64,000 nt of DNA from Myroides fluvii (GTDB lineage: Bacteria > Bacteroidota > Bacteroidia > Flavobacteriales > Flavobacteriaceae), in NCBI RefSeq assembly GCF_009792295.1, contig NZ_CP039934.1, positions 3,368,501-3,432,500 of the forward strand. Reading direction: 5' to 3'. How positions within the stretch are numbered: the first letter of the stretch is position 1; every line of letters starts with the position of its first letter. The translations under genes and the position numbers were made by a program. Under the pieces are notes generated by a model, which saw only the letters and a program-made list of their open reading frames with translations, was not told the DNA's origin and searched no databases. This document shows, piece by piece, positions 45,838 to 54,381 of this stretch.

Positions 45838-47823
45838 TTAGTACGCTAATAAATCCAATAGCGCGGTTTCAAATCTACCTTTTGGCAAATATTGATCTTC
45901 TAAAGCTTTCACAAATGGGATGGCTGTTTCGATACTTCCTACGCGTTTTACTGGCGCGTCTAAGTGTTCAAAACAGTTTTCCATAATCATTGCTGATAGG
46001 TCACTTGCAATACCTCCAAATAGAGTGTCTTCTTGCAAAATTATAACTTTATTTGTTTTCTTTACTGATTTATATACAGTTTCTGTATCTAACGGTTGTA
46101 AGGTACGCAAGTCAATTAAATCGGCTTTGATTTCCGGGTGTTTCTCCAATGTTTCTAACGCCCAGTGTACTCCTGCTCCAAAAGAGACAATCGTTACATC
46201 TGCTCCTTCTTTTACTAAAGCCGCTTGACCAAATGGAATGGTATAATAGTTGCTCGGTACATCTTGGTAAATACTTCTGTACAATTGCTTGTGTTCGAAG
46301 AAAATAACCGGGTTAGGATCGTTAATTGCAGTATTCATCAATCCTTTTGCATCTATTGGGAATGCAGGATAAACTACTTTCAATCCTGGTGTTTTTGTAA
46401 ACCAAGCTTCATTGGTTTGCGAGTGGAAAGGCCCAGCTTGTGTTCCTCCTCCACATGGCATACGCACCACTACATCGGCTTTTTCATTCCAACGGTAGTG
46501 TACTTTTGCCAAATAGTTTACAATTGGGTTGAATCCAGTTGACACGAAATCGGCAAATTGCATTTCCATAATTGCCTTTCCTCCGTTGATTGAATATCCC
46601 ATGGCAGCAGAAACGATTGAACTCTCACAAATTGGCGTGTTGCGAATGCGTCCTTTGCCAAATTGCTCTACGAATCCGTCGGTTACTTTAAATGCTCCTC
46701 CATATTCTGCAATATCTTGTCCCATGATGATTAACTCGGGGTGTTTCTCGAACGACTGTTTTAATCCTTCTGAGATTGCATCGATTAAACGAATGTTTTT
46801 CATCTCCCCACTTGCTTCTACGTGTTCATAGGTAAATGGTGCGTACATATCATTCATTTCCGTTTCCAGATTCGCTTGGATTGGCTCCTCTTCTTGGGTG
46901 CGTTTCCAATCGGTATCGATTTCTTTTTTGAATGCCGCTCTAATTTCCTCATCTAAAGCATCGGTTAAAACACCGATTTCTTTTAAGTAAGCGCGGTAAT
47001 TTTCAACTGGATCTTTCTTCTCCCACATGTCCATCAACTCCTGTGGAACGTATTTCGTACCACTCGCCTCTTCGTGTCCTCTTCTTCTAAAAGTCAAGAA
47101 CTCCACCAATACGGGACGTGGGTTTTCGCGCATTGATTTTGCCAATGCGTCAATCTTTGTATAGACTTCCAAAATGTCATTTCCATCGATGATGTGGCTT
47201 TCCATTCCATACCCAATGCCGCGATCAGCTAAGTGCTCACAACGGTATTGTTCGTTTGTTGGCGTTGATAAACCATATCCGTTATTCTCGATAACAAACA
47301 ACACGGGTAAATCCCAAACAGAAGCTACGTTTAAGGCTTCGTGAAAATCTCCTTCTGAAGTTGCGCCTTCTCCTGTAAATACAGCGGTAATTTTCTTTTC
47401 TTCACGCAATTTATGAGCTAAGGCGATTCCGTCTGCCACACCTAATTGTGGACCTAAATGCGAAATCATCCCTACGATATTAAACTCTTGGGTACCGAAG
47501 TGGAACGAGCGATCTCTTCCTTTTGTAAAACCTTCTCCTTTTCCTTGCCATTGTGAAAACAAACGGTACAACGGAATATCTCTAGAGGTAAAAACACTTA
47601 AATTACGGTGCATAGGCAACACATACTCATCGTTCTCTAAAGCAGCTACAATACCGACCGATATTGCTTCTTGCCCAATTCCAGAAAACCATTTCGACAC
47701 TTTTCCTTGACGGATTAAAATAAGCATCTTTTCTTCAATCATTCTTGGTTTCAATAGCCTTTTATACAGCTCAACTAACGTTTGATCCGATAGGTCTTTT
47801 CGGTTATAATCTATATGTTTCAT
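45838..47823 (-). CDS. 2-Oxoacid dehydrogenase E1, fused alpha and beta subunits (branched-chain type)
   Basis: A 661-residue E1 alpha-beta fusion. In the alpha half, GIGQEAISVGIVAAL, MHRNLSVF, GRDRSFHFG and FTGEGATSEGDFHEALNVAS (ThDP-Mg motif) are clear. FRRRGHEEASGTKY marks the alpha end. The beta half from residue ~345 has IRLIDAISEGLKQSF, MGQDIAEYGGAFKVTDG, ESSIVSAAMGYSINGGKAI and IVSFGAGVHWALETL. This length and these motifs are those I associate with the branched-chain 2-oxoacid dehydrogenase of Bacteroidota. It would make isobutyryl-CoA, the entry substrate of the valine cluster at 22-28 kb. E2 and E3 are not in the window. Confidence 0.85.
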   Translation of the reverse strand: MKHIDYNRKDLSDQTLVELYKRLLKPRMIEEKMLILIRQGKVSKWFSGIGQEAISVGIVAALENDEYVLPMHRNLSVFTSRDIPLYRLFSQWQGKGEGFTKGRDRSFHFGTQEFNIVGMISHLGPQLGVADGIALAHKLREEKKITAVFTGEGATSEGDFHEALNVASVWDLPVLFVIENNGYGLSTPTNEQYRCEHLADRGIGYGMESHIIDGNDILEVYTKIDALAKSMRENPRPVLVEFLTFRRRGHEEASGTKYVPQELMDMWEKKDPVENYRAYLKEIGVLTDALDEEIRAAFKKEIDTDWKRTQEEEPIQANLETEMNDMYAPFTYEHVEASGEMKNIRLIDAISEGLKQSFEKHPELIIMGQDIAEYGGAFKVTDGFVEQFGKGRIRNTPICESSIVSAAMGYSINGGKAIMEMQFADFVSTGFNPIVNYLAKVHYRWNEKADVVVRMPCGGGTQAGPFHSQTNEAWFTKTPGLKVVYPAFPIDAKGLMNTAINDPNPVIFFEHKQLYRSIYQDVPSNYYTIPFGQAALVKEGADVTIVSFGAGVHWALETLEKHPEIKADLIDLRTLQPLDTETVYKSVKKTNKVIILQEDTLFGGIASDLSAMIMENCFEHLDAPVKRVGSIETAIPFVKALEDQYLPKGRFETALLDLLAY

Positions 47824-48090
47824 AATTGGTTTTAAAGGGCACTAAAATAAAGCTTAAATAGGAACTCTACAAACTAATTTGCACAACATTTTGCCACTAA
47901 ATTTTCACCTCCTTTTCCAAGGAAGTTATTTCCTTCTTCACTCCTTCTTCACTCCTTCTTCAATTTTGCATTCAACAAGCACCAGAAGAAACAAAACAAC
48001 TGATTCTTAAACTTTTAGACTCTTAAAGCTTATCCTTTGGATTAAAATTCGTATCTTGGAGAATCGAATGTTAAACTTTAATTTTTTATT

Positions 48091-48195
48091 ATGGGAAAAG
48101 GAGATTTAAAAACAAGAAGAGGGAAGATTGTAAATAAATCATATGGTCGTAGAAGACCGAGAAAGGCTAACAAACCTACTTCTTCTAAAGGATAA
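48091..48195 (+). CDS. Small ribosomal subunit protein bTHX
   Basis: A 34-residue, very basic protein starting MGKGDLKTRRGKIVNKSYGR and ending in a Lys/Arg/Ser-rich tail. This matches the THX family, a small protein at the top of the 30S head, common in Bacteroidota. The window shows a complete frame with a strong rho-independent terminator 12 bases later (48208-48247). Too short for most gene finders. Confidence 0.88.
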   Translation: MGKGDLKTRRGKIVNKSYGRRRPRKANKPTSSKG

Positions 48196-48207
48196 TAAAT
48201 AGAAAAA

Positions 48208-48247
48208 ACAAAGCGGATATCTCAAAAAGACATCCGCTTTGTTTTTT
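48208..48247 (+). terminator. Rho-independent terminator of the bTHX gene
   Basis: ACAAAGCGGAT-loop-ATCCGCTTTGT followed by TTTTTT on the plus strand. Confidence 0.88.
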
Positions 48248-48261
48248 ATTGCCCTTGTGAT

Positions 48262-48447
48262 TTACTTTCTTTTACAAGTCTGATTCCCTTCAATGCGAAG
48301 AGAAGAATGAATCGTTTTAATTTGATTTTCTTTTCTTAACGTTGGGTTTGTTTTGATGATATACTTTGCATTAACTGCTCCAATTTTTTCTGAAATGGAA
48401 GAAATATACTTTAAGATTGTTGCTGTTATTTCATAAGGCAGCTTCAT
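48262..48447 (-). pseudogene. N-terminal remnant of a Fic-family protein
   Basis: A 61-residue minus-strand open frame (start taken at MKLPYEITATILKYIS; an ATG 12 bases upstream also exists). SSISEKIGAVNAKYI, LRKENQIKTIHSSLRIEGN is typical of the N-terminus of Fic AMP-transferases, ending in the inhibitory helix motif S-x-x-x-E-G-N. After EGN the sequence turns unrelated (QTCKRK) and stops, next to the bTHX terminator, so the catalytic Fic core (HPFxxGNGR) is missing. Read as the debris of a deletion; a free autoinhibitory peptide is a remote alternative. Confidence 0.75.
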
Positions 48448-48459
48448 TGATACTATCAT

Positions 48460-48674
48460 TTGATACTATCACAAAGTTAAACATTTAATTCATCAGTGAT
48501 GCCTAATCATATAAAATTAGGAAGAATACGGGGGCGCGGATTTAAGGTTGTAATCCGTGCCTTTTATATCCTATAAACAATACTTGATAGCGAAGATTGC
48601 ACTCGAGGCATCAGCCGAATGGAACGAAGTCAAATTCGCGCGATCCGAGATTAGTATCCACATAAATAATCGCA
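48460..48674. other. Degenerate intergenic sequence with inverted repeat
   Basis: Holds part of a duplicated TTGATACTATCA at its left edge and an inverted repeat GCGCGGATT-loop-AATCCGTGC (about 48535-48561), followed by GC-richer bases unlike the surroundings. Similar wording (GGCACGG, GCGATTACGC) appears at 50630-50660 beyond the SWIM gene. Looks like remnants of a mobile or dispersed repeat; no gene. Confidence 0.5.
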
Positions 48675-50354
48675 TCAATCCGCTTTTAAACTGTTTAAGA
48701 TGAGTTCGTTTAGACTTTGTTTCTGGCTTTTGTATTTTTTAAAAACCTGATGAATTTCTTCTTTGGTATAATGATTCACAATAAACGCTGCTAACTTAGG
48801 TTCTGCAATATAATTGTAACCAGCATATTGCCCCAAATTCAATACAGCATTTAAGAAATTTTTGGCGTTAAATTTATGTATTTCCTCAGCATATAAATAG
48901 ATAATACTTTGAGGAACATTACGATCTAAAACCTCTAGCATTTTTTTATAATTCTGTTCATAATAAAGTATTTTGAAATATAAATCTGCATAATCAGTAC
49001 TTTCTGCATAACAGGAGAAACTATTGCGCAAAGATGATAAAACCTTTATTCTAAACCTGGATACTAACATTTCATCGTCTAAATGTTCTACAATAAACAA
49101 ATAGTCTTCTATAGTAGGATCTAATAGAAAATGATCTGCCTTAAGTTGAGCTAACCCTTGGTAATTTTCATTCACTCTATATAGCTCATCAAGTAAATTA
49201 ATATAAGGTACATTATAATACGGATTATAATTTGAAGCGATAATTTCTTTACAATACTTTGCAGTTAGATCCCTATCATAATCAACTAAATGCTCTAATA
49301 ACAGTAGATTATATTTATTTTCATACCTGATAGGCTCAAATAACCTATAGTGATCTTTAAAGGTATCAGTCTCTATTGAGATAGCTAGAAAAAAGTATAA
49401 TTGCTCTACTTCGACCTTTCGTTTTTTATTCTTATTGTATTCAAGTAATTTAGTTATTTCAATAGAAAATACTTGTTTAATACTAGGATTGCTGTTTTGG
49501 GTATATATTTTAGCTAATAATTCCAGGGTTATCGTCTCTAGGTGGAAATCACTTTGATCATAAAGCTTAATAAACAACTGTTTTACTATATTTTCTTGTG
49601 TAGTATGATCTTTAATATTTACAAGAGCTAAACTGTAAAAGTCGACAAGTTTAACTATAAAAGTTTCAATTCGCTTTGAGGTATAGTTCACTCGATTTCC
49701 TAGGAAATACATTCTTTTCATACTGTAGTGATACAAGTCAAATACACTAGACTGACCAATAGATACCAACATAAAATCTTGAACGGGCTTCAACGCTAAG
49801 GCCAGTAAATCCACATACTTTTTTATGTCTTTTGCATCAGCTGATTTTCGTTTTCCGAACACCGCTTTATGCACATCATCAAAAATAGTTTCAAGATTTT
49901 GAACAGTATAGATTTTCTGTTCTTTTTCCTGAAAAGTAAGTAAAAATTCTTGCTCTACTTCTTTGTTTTTTTTAAACAATTCTAAAAACCAAGCATAAAC
50001 TTGCTCTTGCCCAGTTTCATGGAGAAGTGCAGCACTAGGGGTTAGTTTTTTTGTTGAACTTCTTTGTTTTTTAAGCGTAGGCGTTTGGGTGCCTTTACTC
50101 GCACCATTTAACTGTTGATGCATTTCTTCCAGCATACAAAATTTATGGATACAAAGCCCCTCCTCTAACTCACCACAATCACAAGTCATCGTTACTACTT
50201 GCTTGCCTTTTAACCTAATATGCACGTCAAAACTATATGCATCATCATCGACAAAGCCAACCCAATAATCTTTTTCTTCTTGGTCTAATTCACGAACGAC
50301 TAAATGATTCGTTTTTAAAGCAGGTTACTGTTTAAGCAATTGAAGTATTGTCAT
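48675..50354 (-). pseudogene. SWIM zinc-finger protein gene with an early stop codon
   Basis: The main open frame (50225-48675, 516 residues from a GTG) begins HIRLKGKQVVTMTCDCGE and has a SWIM finger C15-x-C17-x7-C25-x-H27, then a long alpha-helical tail of unknown role. The same frame continues upstream through DYWVGFVDDDAYSFDV, as expected before a SWIM motif, to an ATG at 50354, but a TAA at 50325-50327 (codon 10) interrupts it. There is no other ATG between the stop and the SWIM finger. Either the gene is broken by one nonsense change or translation restarts weakly at GTG 50225. SWIM proteins often bind DNA or protein partners; the function here is unknown. Confidence 0.7.
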
Positions 50355-50702
50355 CTATAACTACTAATTAATATTTCTTATGGAGTATGAACGAAAAATA
50401 TACTGTAGAGATCCTATATTTATCTTAACTTGTAAATACCCATTGAAGCCGCACAACAGCGCTCCTTAATTCTTTCTAAAATCTTCCAATTTAGTAAATA
50501 TGAGTTCACTAAAATCTAATGAATATCTCCAAGGTATACCTATCGTTATCAACAAATATACAATAATTCACATTTGTATATTGCTTAATCCTTCCGAATT
50601 AGATTCGACTATATAAAATTTAACCTCGATGGCACGGAGGCTTTAGCCAAAGCGATTACGCACTATCATTTGATACGATGAAAGGCTACATTCAAGCATA
50701 AA
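50355..50702. other. Intergenic region upstream of the SWIM gene
   Basis: About 350 AT-rich bases. The right part (50630-50690) has CGATGGCACGGAGG and CACTATCATTTGATAC, echoing the sequence at 48440-48640 on the other side of the SWIM gene. No gene is supported. Confidence 0.5.
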
Positions 50703-50732
50703 AAAAGGGCTGATCGTTAAATCAGCCCTTTT
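50703..50732 (-). terminator. Terminator of the serine-hydrolase-fold gene
   Basis: AAAAGGGCTGAT-loop-ATCAGCCCTTTT followed on the minus strand by a T-rich run. Confidence 0.85.
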
Positions 50733-50738
50733 ATGTCT

Positions 50739-52157
50739 CTATTCTTTATCTTCTAAAACGAGTTTAGACCACAACTGAAAACTCAAATTCTCAACCAATT
50801 GAATCATGTCATCCATGGAGCTATTGGCTAATACGATAACCCCTTCTTTTCGCTCCGGGCTAAAGCTGACAAAATTGGAGTAAGCCACGTCTATACCGCG
50901 ATGAAAATAGAGGGATTCGTTATCTCCGAAGAAGTTTAATCGCCATCCCAAGCTAATCCAATCATCGGGAGTAATCATATACGTTGGCTTCTGCATAAGG
51001 GCTAATTCTTTGTGTTTGGGATCAAAATACGCCTGAATATAGGTAGATAAATCCTCTATTGTAGAATACCCTTGCGTGGAAGGCAAGAAGATGTCCATAT
51101 AGCTTGCTTTGTTGTCTAGTCCTAAATCAACCTTGCCTATCGATTCTACTGGCTTGGTTTTTCTGGATTTAATCAACTGCGTAGACGGCAATTTATAGTG
51201 GTCTACGATATGCGTTTTAAACAAATCCGCATAGGGTTTGTTGTATACACGAGCCAAAGCATCTCCTAAGACACTGCTGCCAAAGATAGAGAAACGACCT
51301 CTTACCTTTAGGGTATCTAATTCGATATCTTGGGCTAGATAATGGGCAATAGACGGATTTCCTATACTGATTTCTTGTCCTTTTTTCTTCTTTTTATTGG
51401 ATACTAAATCCTCGCCTACTAAAGTGATTTTTGGAAAGAAAGGCAGCATCGCACTTCCATTAGCCAAAGAGGAAAAAGAAAAGGACAGCGTATCTTTAAA
51501 CGGCTGTGGATAGTATGCATTGATGTCTTCCCACAGTTTTACTTTGCCTTCTACATCTGCTTGGGCCAAAATCGTGTTGGTGAAGATGGAGGTAAATGTT
51601 CCTAAGGCGAATAATCCCCTTTTGTTATCGATATCGCGAATTAACTTGGATTTCTTCTTCAAGCCATAATAATACACTTGATCTCCTTTAATAATAGCCA
51701 AGGCAATTTCTCCTTGTTCAGGTAACAGATTGGCATTATCTAAAATGATATCTTCCAGTGATTTTTCTTGTAAACCTTGTCGTAAGTCGTCTTGATTTAC
51801 ATAATCTAAAATGCGAAACCCTATAATATTTGCCTCTTCATCAAAAGCGAAATTGACAATAGCTGTATCTTTTTCAAATTGTGTTTTAAACAAAGGGGTT
51901 TGGTCGTCATTCAACCCATAGTATTCGATATTGACAATCGACCCTAAGTTTTGCTTCATCTCATCAAAGAAAGCTTCTACCGTATTGAAGGGCACTCTAC
52001 TTTGAAGGGACTCTGAAAAACGATGATAGAATTGATCGTAATTGCTGGTATTGTAATCTTCTCTGAAGATTTCCATCACCTGCTCTACTCGATTCTGTGC
52101 TTGTAGAGACAGTAAACCACCGAACAAACAAAAAAGCAATAGCAAACGCTTGAACAT
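50739..52157 (-). CDS. Serine-hydrolase (beta-lactamase) fold protein with degenerate catalytic motifs
   Basis: A 472-residue exported protein. Signal peptide MFKRLLLLFCLFGGLLSLQAQ; residues ~22-120 look like the DUF3887 domain; residues ~130-470 follow the class C beta-lactamase/penicillin-binding fold (IALAIIKGDQVYYYG, FALGTFTSIFTNT, GDALARVYNKPYADLF, FVSFSPERKEGVIVLANSS). The SxxK position reads T187-F-T-S190, and the usual YSN near residue 289 reads F-S-I, so nucleophile, general base and Tyr are all changed. It is therefore probably not an active acyl-serine hydrolase, unless a shifted alignment hides them. Own terminator; no operon partner. Confidence 0.8.
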   Translation of the reverse strand: MFKRLLLLFCLFGGLLSLQAQNRVEQVMEIFREDYNTSNYDQFYHRFSESLQSRVPFNTVEAFFDEMKQNLGSIVNIEYYGLNDDQTPLFKTQFEKDTAIVNFAFDEEANIIGFRILDYVNQDDLRQGLQEKSLEDIILDNANLLPEQGEIALAIIKGDQVYYYGLKKKSKLIRDIDNKRGLFALGTFTSIFTNTILAQADVEGKVKLWEDINAYYPQPFKDTLSFSFSSLANGSAMLPFFPKITLVGEDLVSNKKKKKGQEISIGNPSIAHYLAQDIELDTLKVRGRFSIFGSSVLGDALARVYNKPYADLFKTHIVDHYKLPSTQLIKSRKTKPVESIGKVDLGLDNKASYMDIFLPSTQGYSTIEDLSTYIQAYFDPKHKELALMQKPTYMITPDDWISLGWRLNFFGDNESLYFHRGIDVAYSNFVSFSPERKEGVIVLANSSMDDMIQLVENLSFQLWSKLVLEDKE

Positions 52158-52281
52158 AATATCTTTTTACTTTATAAAAATTAAAGGTAGTCATTTAGAA
52201 ATGAATCCTTGATACTTTTAACAAAACGAAAGTGTTTTTCACTAGAATTAGGAAATAGTCTACTGTTTTTTTATGCGATGT

Positions 52282-52315
52282 AAATGAAAGGCAATCTAGT
52301 GCATTGCCCTTCATT
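52282..52315 (-). terminator. Terminator of the AraC gene at 52322
   Basis: AAATGAA-GGCAAT and ATTGCC-TTCATTT arms with a 7-base loop and one mismatch, just after the stop codon on the minus strand. Confidence 0.65.
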
Positions 52316-52321
52316 TATAGA

Positions 52322-53248
52322 TTACGCAATCCATTGACTTTTTCTATACTGCTCTGGCGTTTGATTGGTTGCCTTTTTGAAAATAGTCACAAAATAAGAC
52401 GCATGCTCAAAGCCTAATTCATTGGCTATTTCACTAATAGAATGCGTGGTATAACTCAACAATCGCTTCGCCTCTAGAATAATGTGTTGCTTAATCAAAT
52501 TACCCGAGGTTTGCCCTAAAATAGTACGGCAAATCTTATTGAGGTAATTCGTACTGATATGCAACATATCCGCGTATTCTGACGGCATCTTATGGGTTTT
52601 AAAATGCTGTTCAATGAGCATTTGGTACTTCTGTATTTTTTCGTGCAAGGCATTGTGTATTTTGATGGTATGCTGAGGCACGTGTATTCGATCTAATTCT
52701 ATTAGAAGTATATTCAAATAAGAACGCAATACTTTCTGAGTGGCTTTTTTCTGCATTCTAAACTCTTCCAACATTTGCCACAAGAGGAATTGCATGCCTT
52801 TTACCGCCTCTTGAGGGACGTAAAAAGCCGTTTGATTTCCTTCGTTAAAGTAAGAAAACTGATGCAATACATTGGTGTTGTATCGCAACGAAAAGAAGTC
52901 GGTCGTAAAACCAATTACGGTTCCTGTGCTTCCTTCTTCTAAGGTAATGGTGTTAATACAATTGGGTTTGATAATCAAGACTTGTCCTGATCTAAATCGG
53001 ATTCTATCTTGGTCTACAACAAGCGCTCCCTCCCCTTTATCGATACAGAGGATCAAATAAAAAGCGGGGGTATGTGGCGCAGCTAATACAGGATATTTTT
53101 GGAGTAAATTCTCAAGAGAATCCATCCAAATATCTTGTTTCGCATTGAATAAACCCAATGTGCAAACGGGTACTCTTGTCGCTTGCATATGGTTGTTTTT
53201 TTCTGGTTCAACTTCACTCTTTACATCGAAGTAGAACAAAAGGTCCAA
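52322..53248 (-). CDS. AraC-family transcriptional regulator
   Basis: A 308-residue regulator with an N-terminal cupin-like sensor (residues ~20-190, including GEGALVVDQDRIRFRSGQVL) and a C-terminal AraC DNA-binding domain: MPSEYADMLHISTNYLNKIC, TSGNLIKQHIILEAKRLLSY, then SISEIANELGFEHASYFVTI and QTPEQYRK. The start is uncertain: ATG at 53248 or the later one at 53188 (MQATRVPVC), the latter nearer the usual length. It stands between the serine-hydrolase-fold gene and the SCO cluster; its targets are unknown. Confidence 0.85.
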   Translation of the reverse strand: MDLLFYFDVKSEVEPEKNNHMQATRVPVCTLGLFNAKQDIWMDSLENLLQKYPVLAAPHTPAFYLILCIDKGEGALVVDQDRIRFRSGQVLIIKPNCINTITLEEGSTGTVIGFTTDFFSLRYNTNVLHQFSYFNEGNQTAFYVPQEAVKGMQFLLWQMLEEFRMQKKATQKVLRSYLNILLIELDRIHVPQHTIKIHNALHEKIQKYQMLIEQHFKTHKMPSEYADMLHISTNYLNKICRTILGQTSGNLIKQHIILEAKRLLSYTTHSISEIANELGFEHASYFVTIFKKATNQTPEQYRKSQWIA

Positions 53249-53304
53249 TAACTAAGGCTTAAGCTACTAGAGCATTGCTACAACGATGTGGTTCTCTCAA
53301 GGGA

Positions 53305-53682
53305 TTAAACCCATTCGGGCGGTTGAAAAACAGAATAAATAAAGGCAGTGACCTCCAAGGTATTTACATCACTTGGGTAGGGTTTATTTTCTAAAAGAAT
53401 AGGGCGAATCTCATACGCTTCATAAGCCATGGATTGACTGAATAAAGGTTGTATTTCCTTCATTTTTAATTGAGGAAGGTCCATTTTCTTATCCGAATCT
53501 TCCGATAATTCGCTTTGAAGATAACAACTTCCATAACACATGGGAATAGCGTCAAAGCGGTTAATACAGATATTTTCAGCAATGTACGCTTGATTAATAT
53601 AGAATGAGGTTAGGATCCAAAAACTCGAGGTGTTTTGGTATATAAATGAAAGCAATAAAAGTAGTAACAGTTGCTTTTTCAT
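53305..53682 (-). CDS. Small exported protein next to SCO
   Basis: A 125-residue protein with a hydrophobic N-terminus (KKQLLLLLLLSFIYQN). The middle has ENICINRFDAIPMCYGSCYL, a three-Cys segment (C-x-n-C-x3-C-Y-L) characteristic of small Bacteroidota proteins found beside SCO or copper genes. The Cys cluster could bind copper, but no function is established. It begins 1 base after the SCO gene ends, so the two are co-transcribed. Confidence 0.7.
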   Translation of the reverse strand: MKKQLLLLLLLSFIYQNTSSFWILTSFYINQAYIAENICINRFDAIPMCYGSCYLQSELSEDSDKKMDLPQLKMKEIQPLFSQSMAYEAYEIRPILLENKPYPSDVNTLEVTAFIYSVFQPPEWV

Positions 53683-53683
53683 C

Positions 53684-54304
53684 TTATCGTTCCTCCTTCA
53701 ACAATTGTTTGATATCCAGTATTAATCGATCAACATCAGTTGCATTTGTTCCATCGTAAACCCCGCGAATATGCTGTTTGCTATCAATTAACAAAAAACC
53801 TCCACTATGCGCATACCCTCCAGGGACATTGTTTTCTTGGTAAGCTTGCATGAAATAGCCTTGTGCCAATTGATGGATCACTCCTTCTTCTCCATGTAAA
53901 AACTGCCATTTTGGAGCTTGAACACCAATGGATTCACTAAAAGCTTTTAACAGGGGAATGGTGTCGTTTTTTGGATCAATGGTATGGGAAACAAATAGGA
54001 CATTTTCCTGCGTTTGATAAGCATCGTACACCCTTTTCATTTCGAAATTCATCTTCGGGCAAATGGTCGGGCATTGCAAGAAGATAAAATCCGCTACATA
54101 CACCTTCCCTGCAAGTGTTTGATTTGAAACAACCAGACTATCCTGATTAATCAATGAAAATGGGGGAATTTGATACGGCTTCTCCTTTCGTTCTCCTGTT
54201 GCGGCAACTTCTTCTGTAGGGTTACCCAAATACGGCAATTGCTTCACTTCTTTGGAGCAAGCCCAAAAAAAAGGAACAACAAGAAAAAGGAGTATTTGTT
54301 TCAT
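53684..54304 (-). CDS. SCO1/SenC-family copper chaperone lipoprotein
   Basis: A 206-residue thioredoxin-fold lipoprotein (signal MKQILLFLVVPFFWAC, lipidated Cys at residue 16). LQCPTICPKM holds the Cys-x3-Cys copper site, and YAHSGGFLLID supplies the conserved His of the SCO copper centre; VLFVSHTIDPKNDT fits the family. SCO proteins deliver copper to the CuA centre of cytochrome oxidase or act in copper-redox control. Forms a two-gene unit with the Cys-containing small protein downstream. Confidence 0.92.
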   Translation of the reverse strand: MKQILLFLVVPFFWACSKEVKQLPYLGNPTEEVAATGERKEKPYQIPPFSLINQDSLVVSNQTLAGKVYVADFIFLQCPTICPKMNFEMKRVYDAYQTQENVLFVSHTIDPKNDTIPLLKAFSESIGVQAPKWQFLHGEEGVIHQLAQGYFMQAYQENNVPGGYAHSGGFLLIDSKQHIRGVYDGTNATDVDRLILDIKQLLKEER

Positions 54305-54324
54305 CTAACAAAAGTACTAAAAAT

Positions 54325-54359
54325 AACAAAGCACTGTTCGATAAAAACAGTGCTTTGTT
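54325..54359 (-). terminator. Terminator of the PNGase F-like gene
   Basis: AACAAAGCACTGTT-loop-AACAGTGCTTTGTT, a perfect 14-bp stem followed by ATTTTTAG on the minus strand. Confidence 0.85.
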
Positions 54360-54381
54360 CACGCCATAATAAAGGCTATGT

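Noticed and set aside
48530..48660. GC-richer stretch considered as a tRNA or small RNA
   Set aside because: No cloverleaf, T-loop or CCA can be drawn; it fits better as degenerate repeat sequence.
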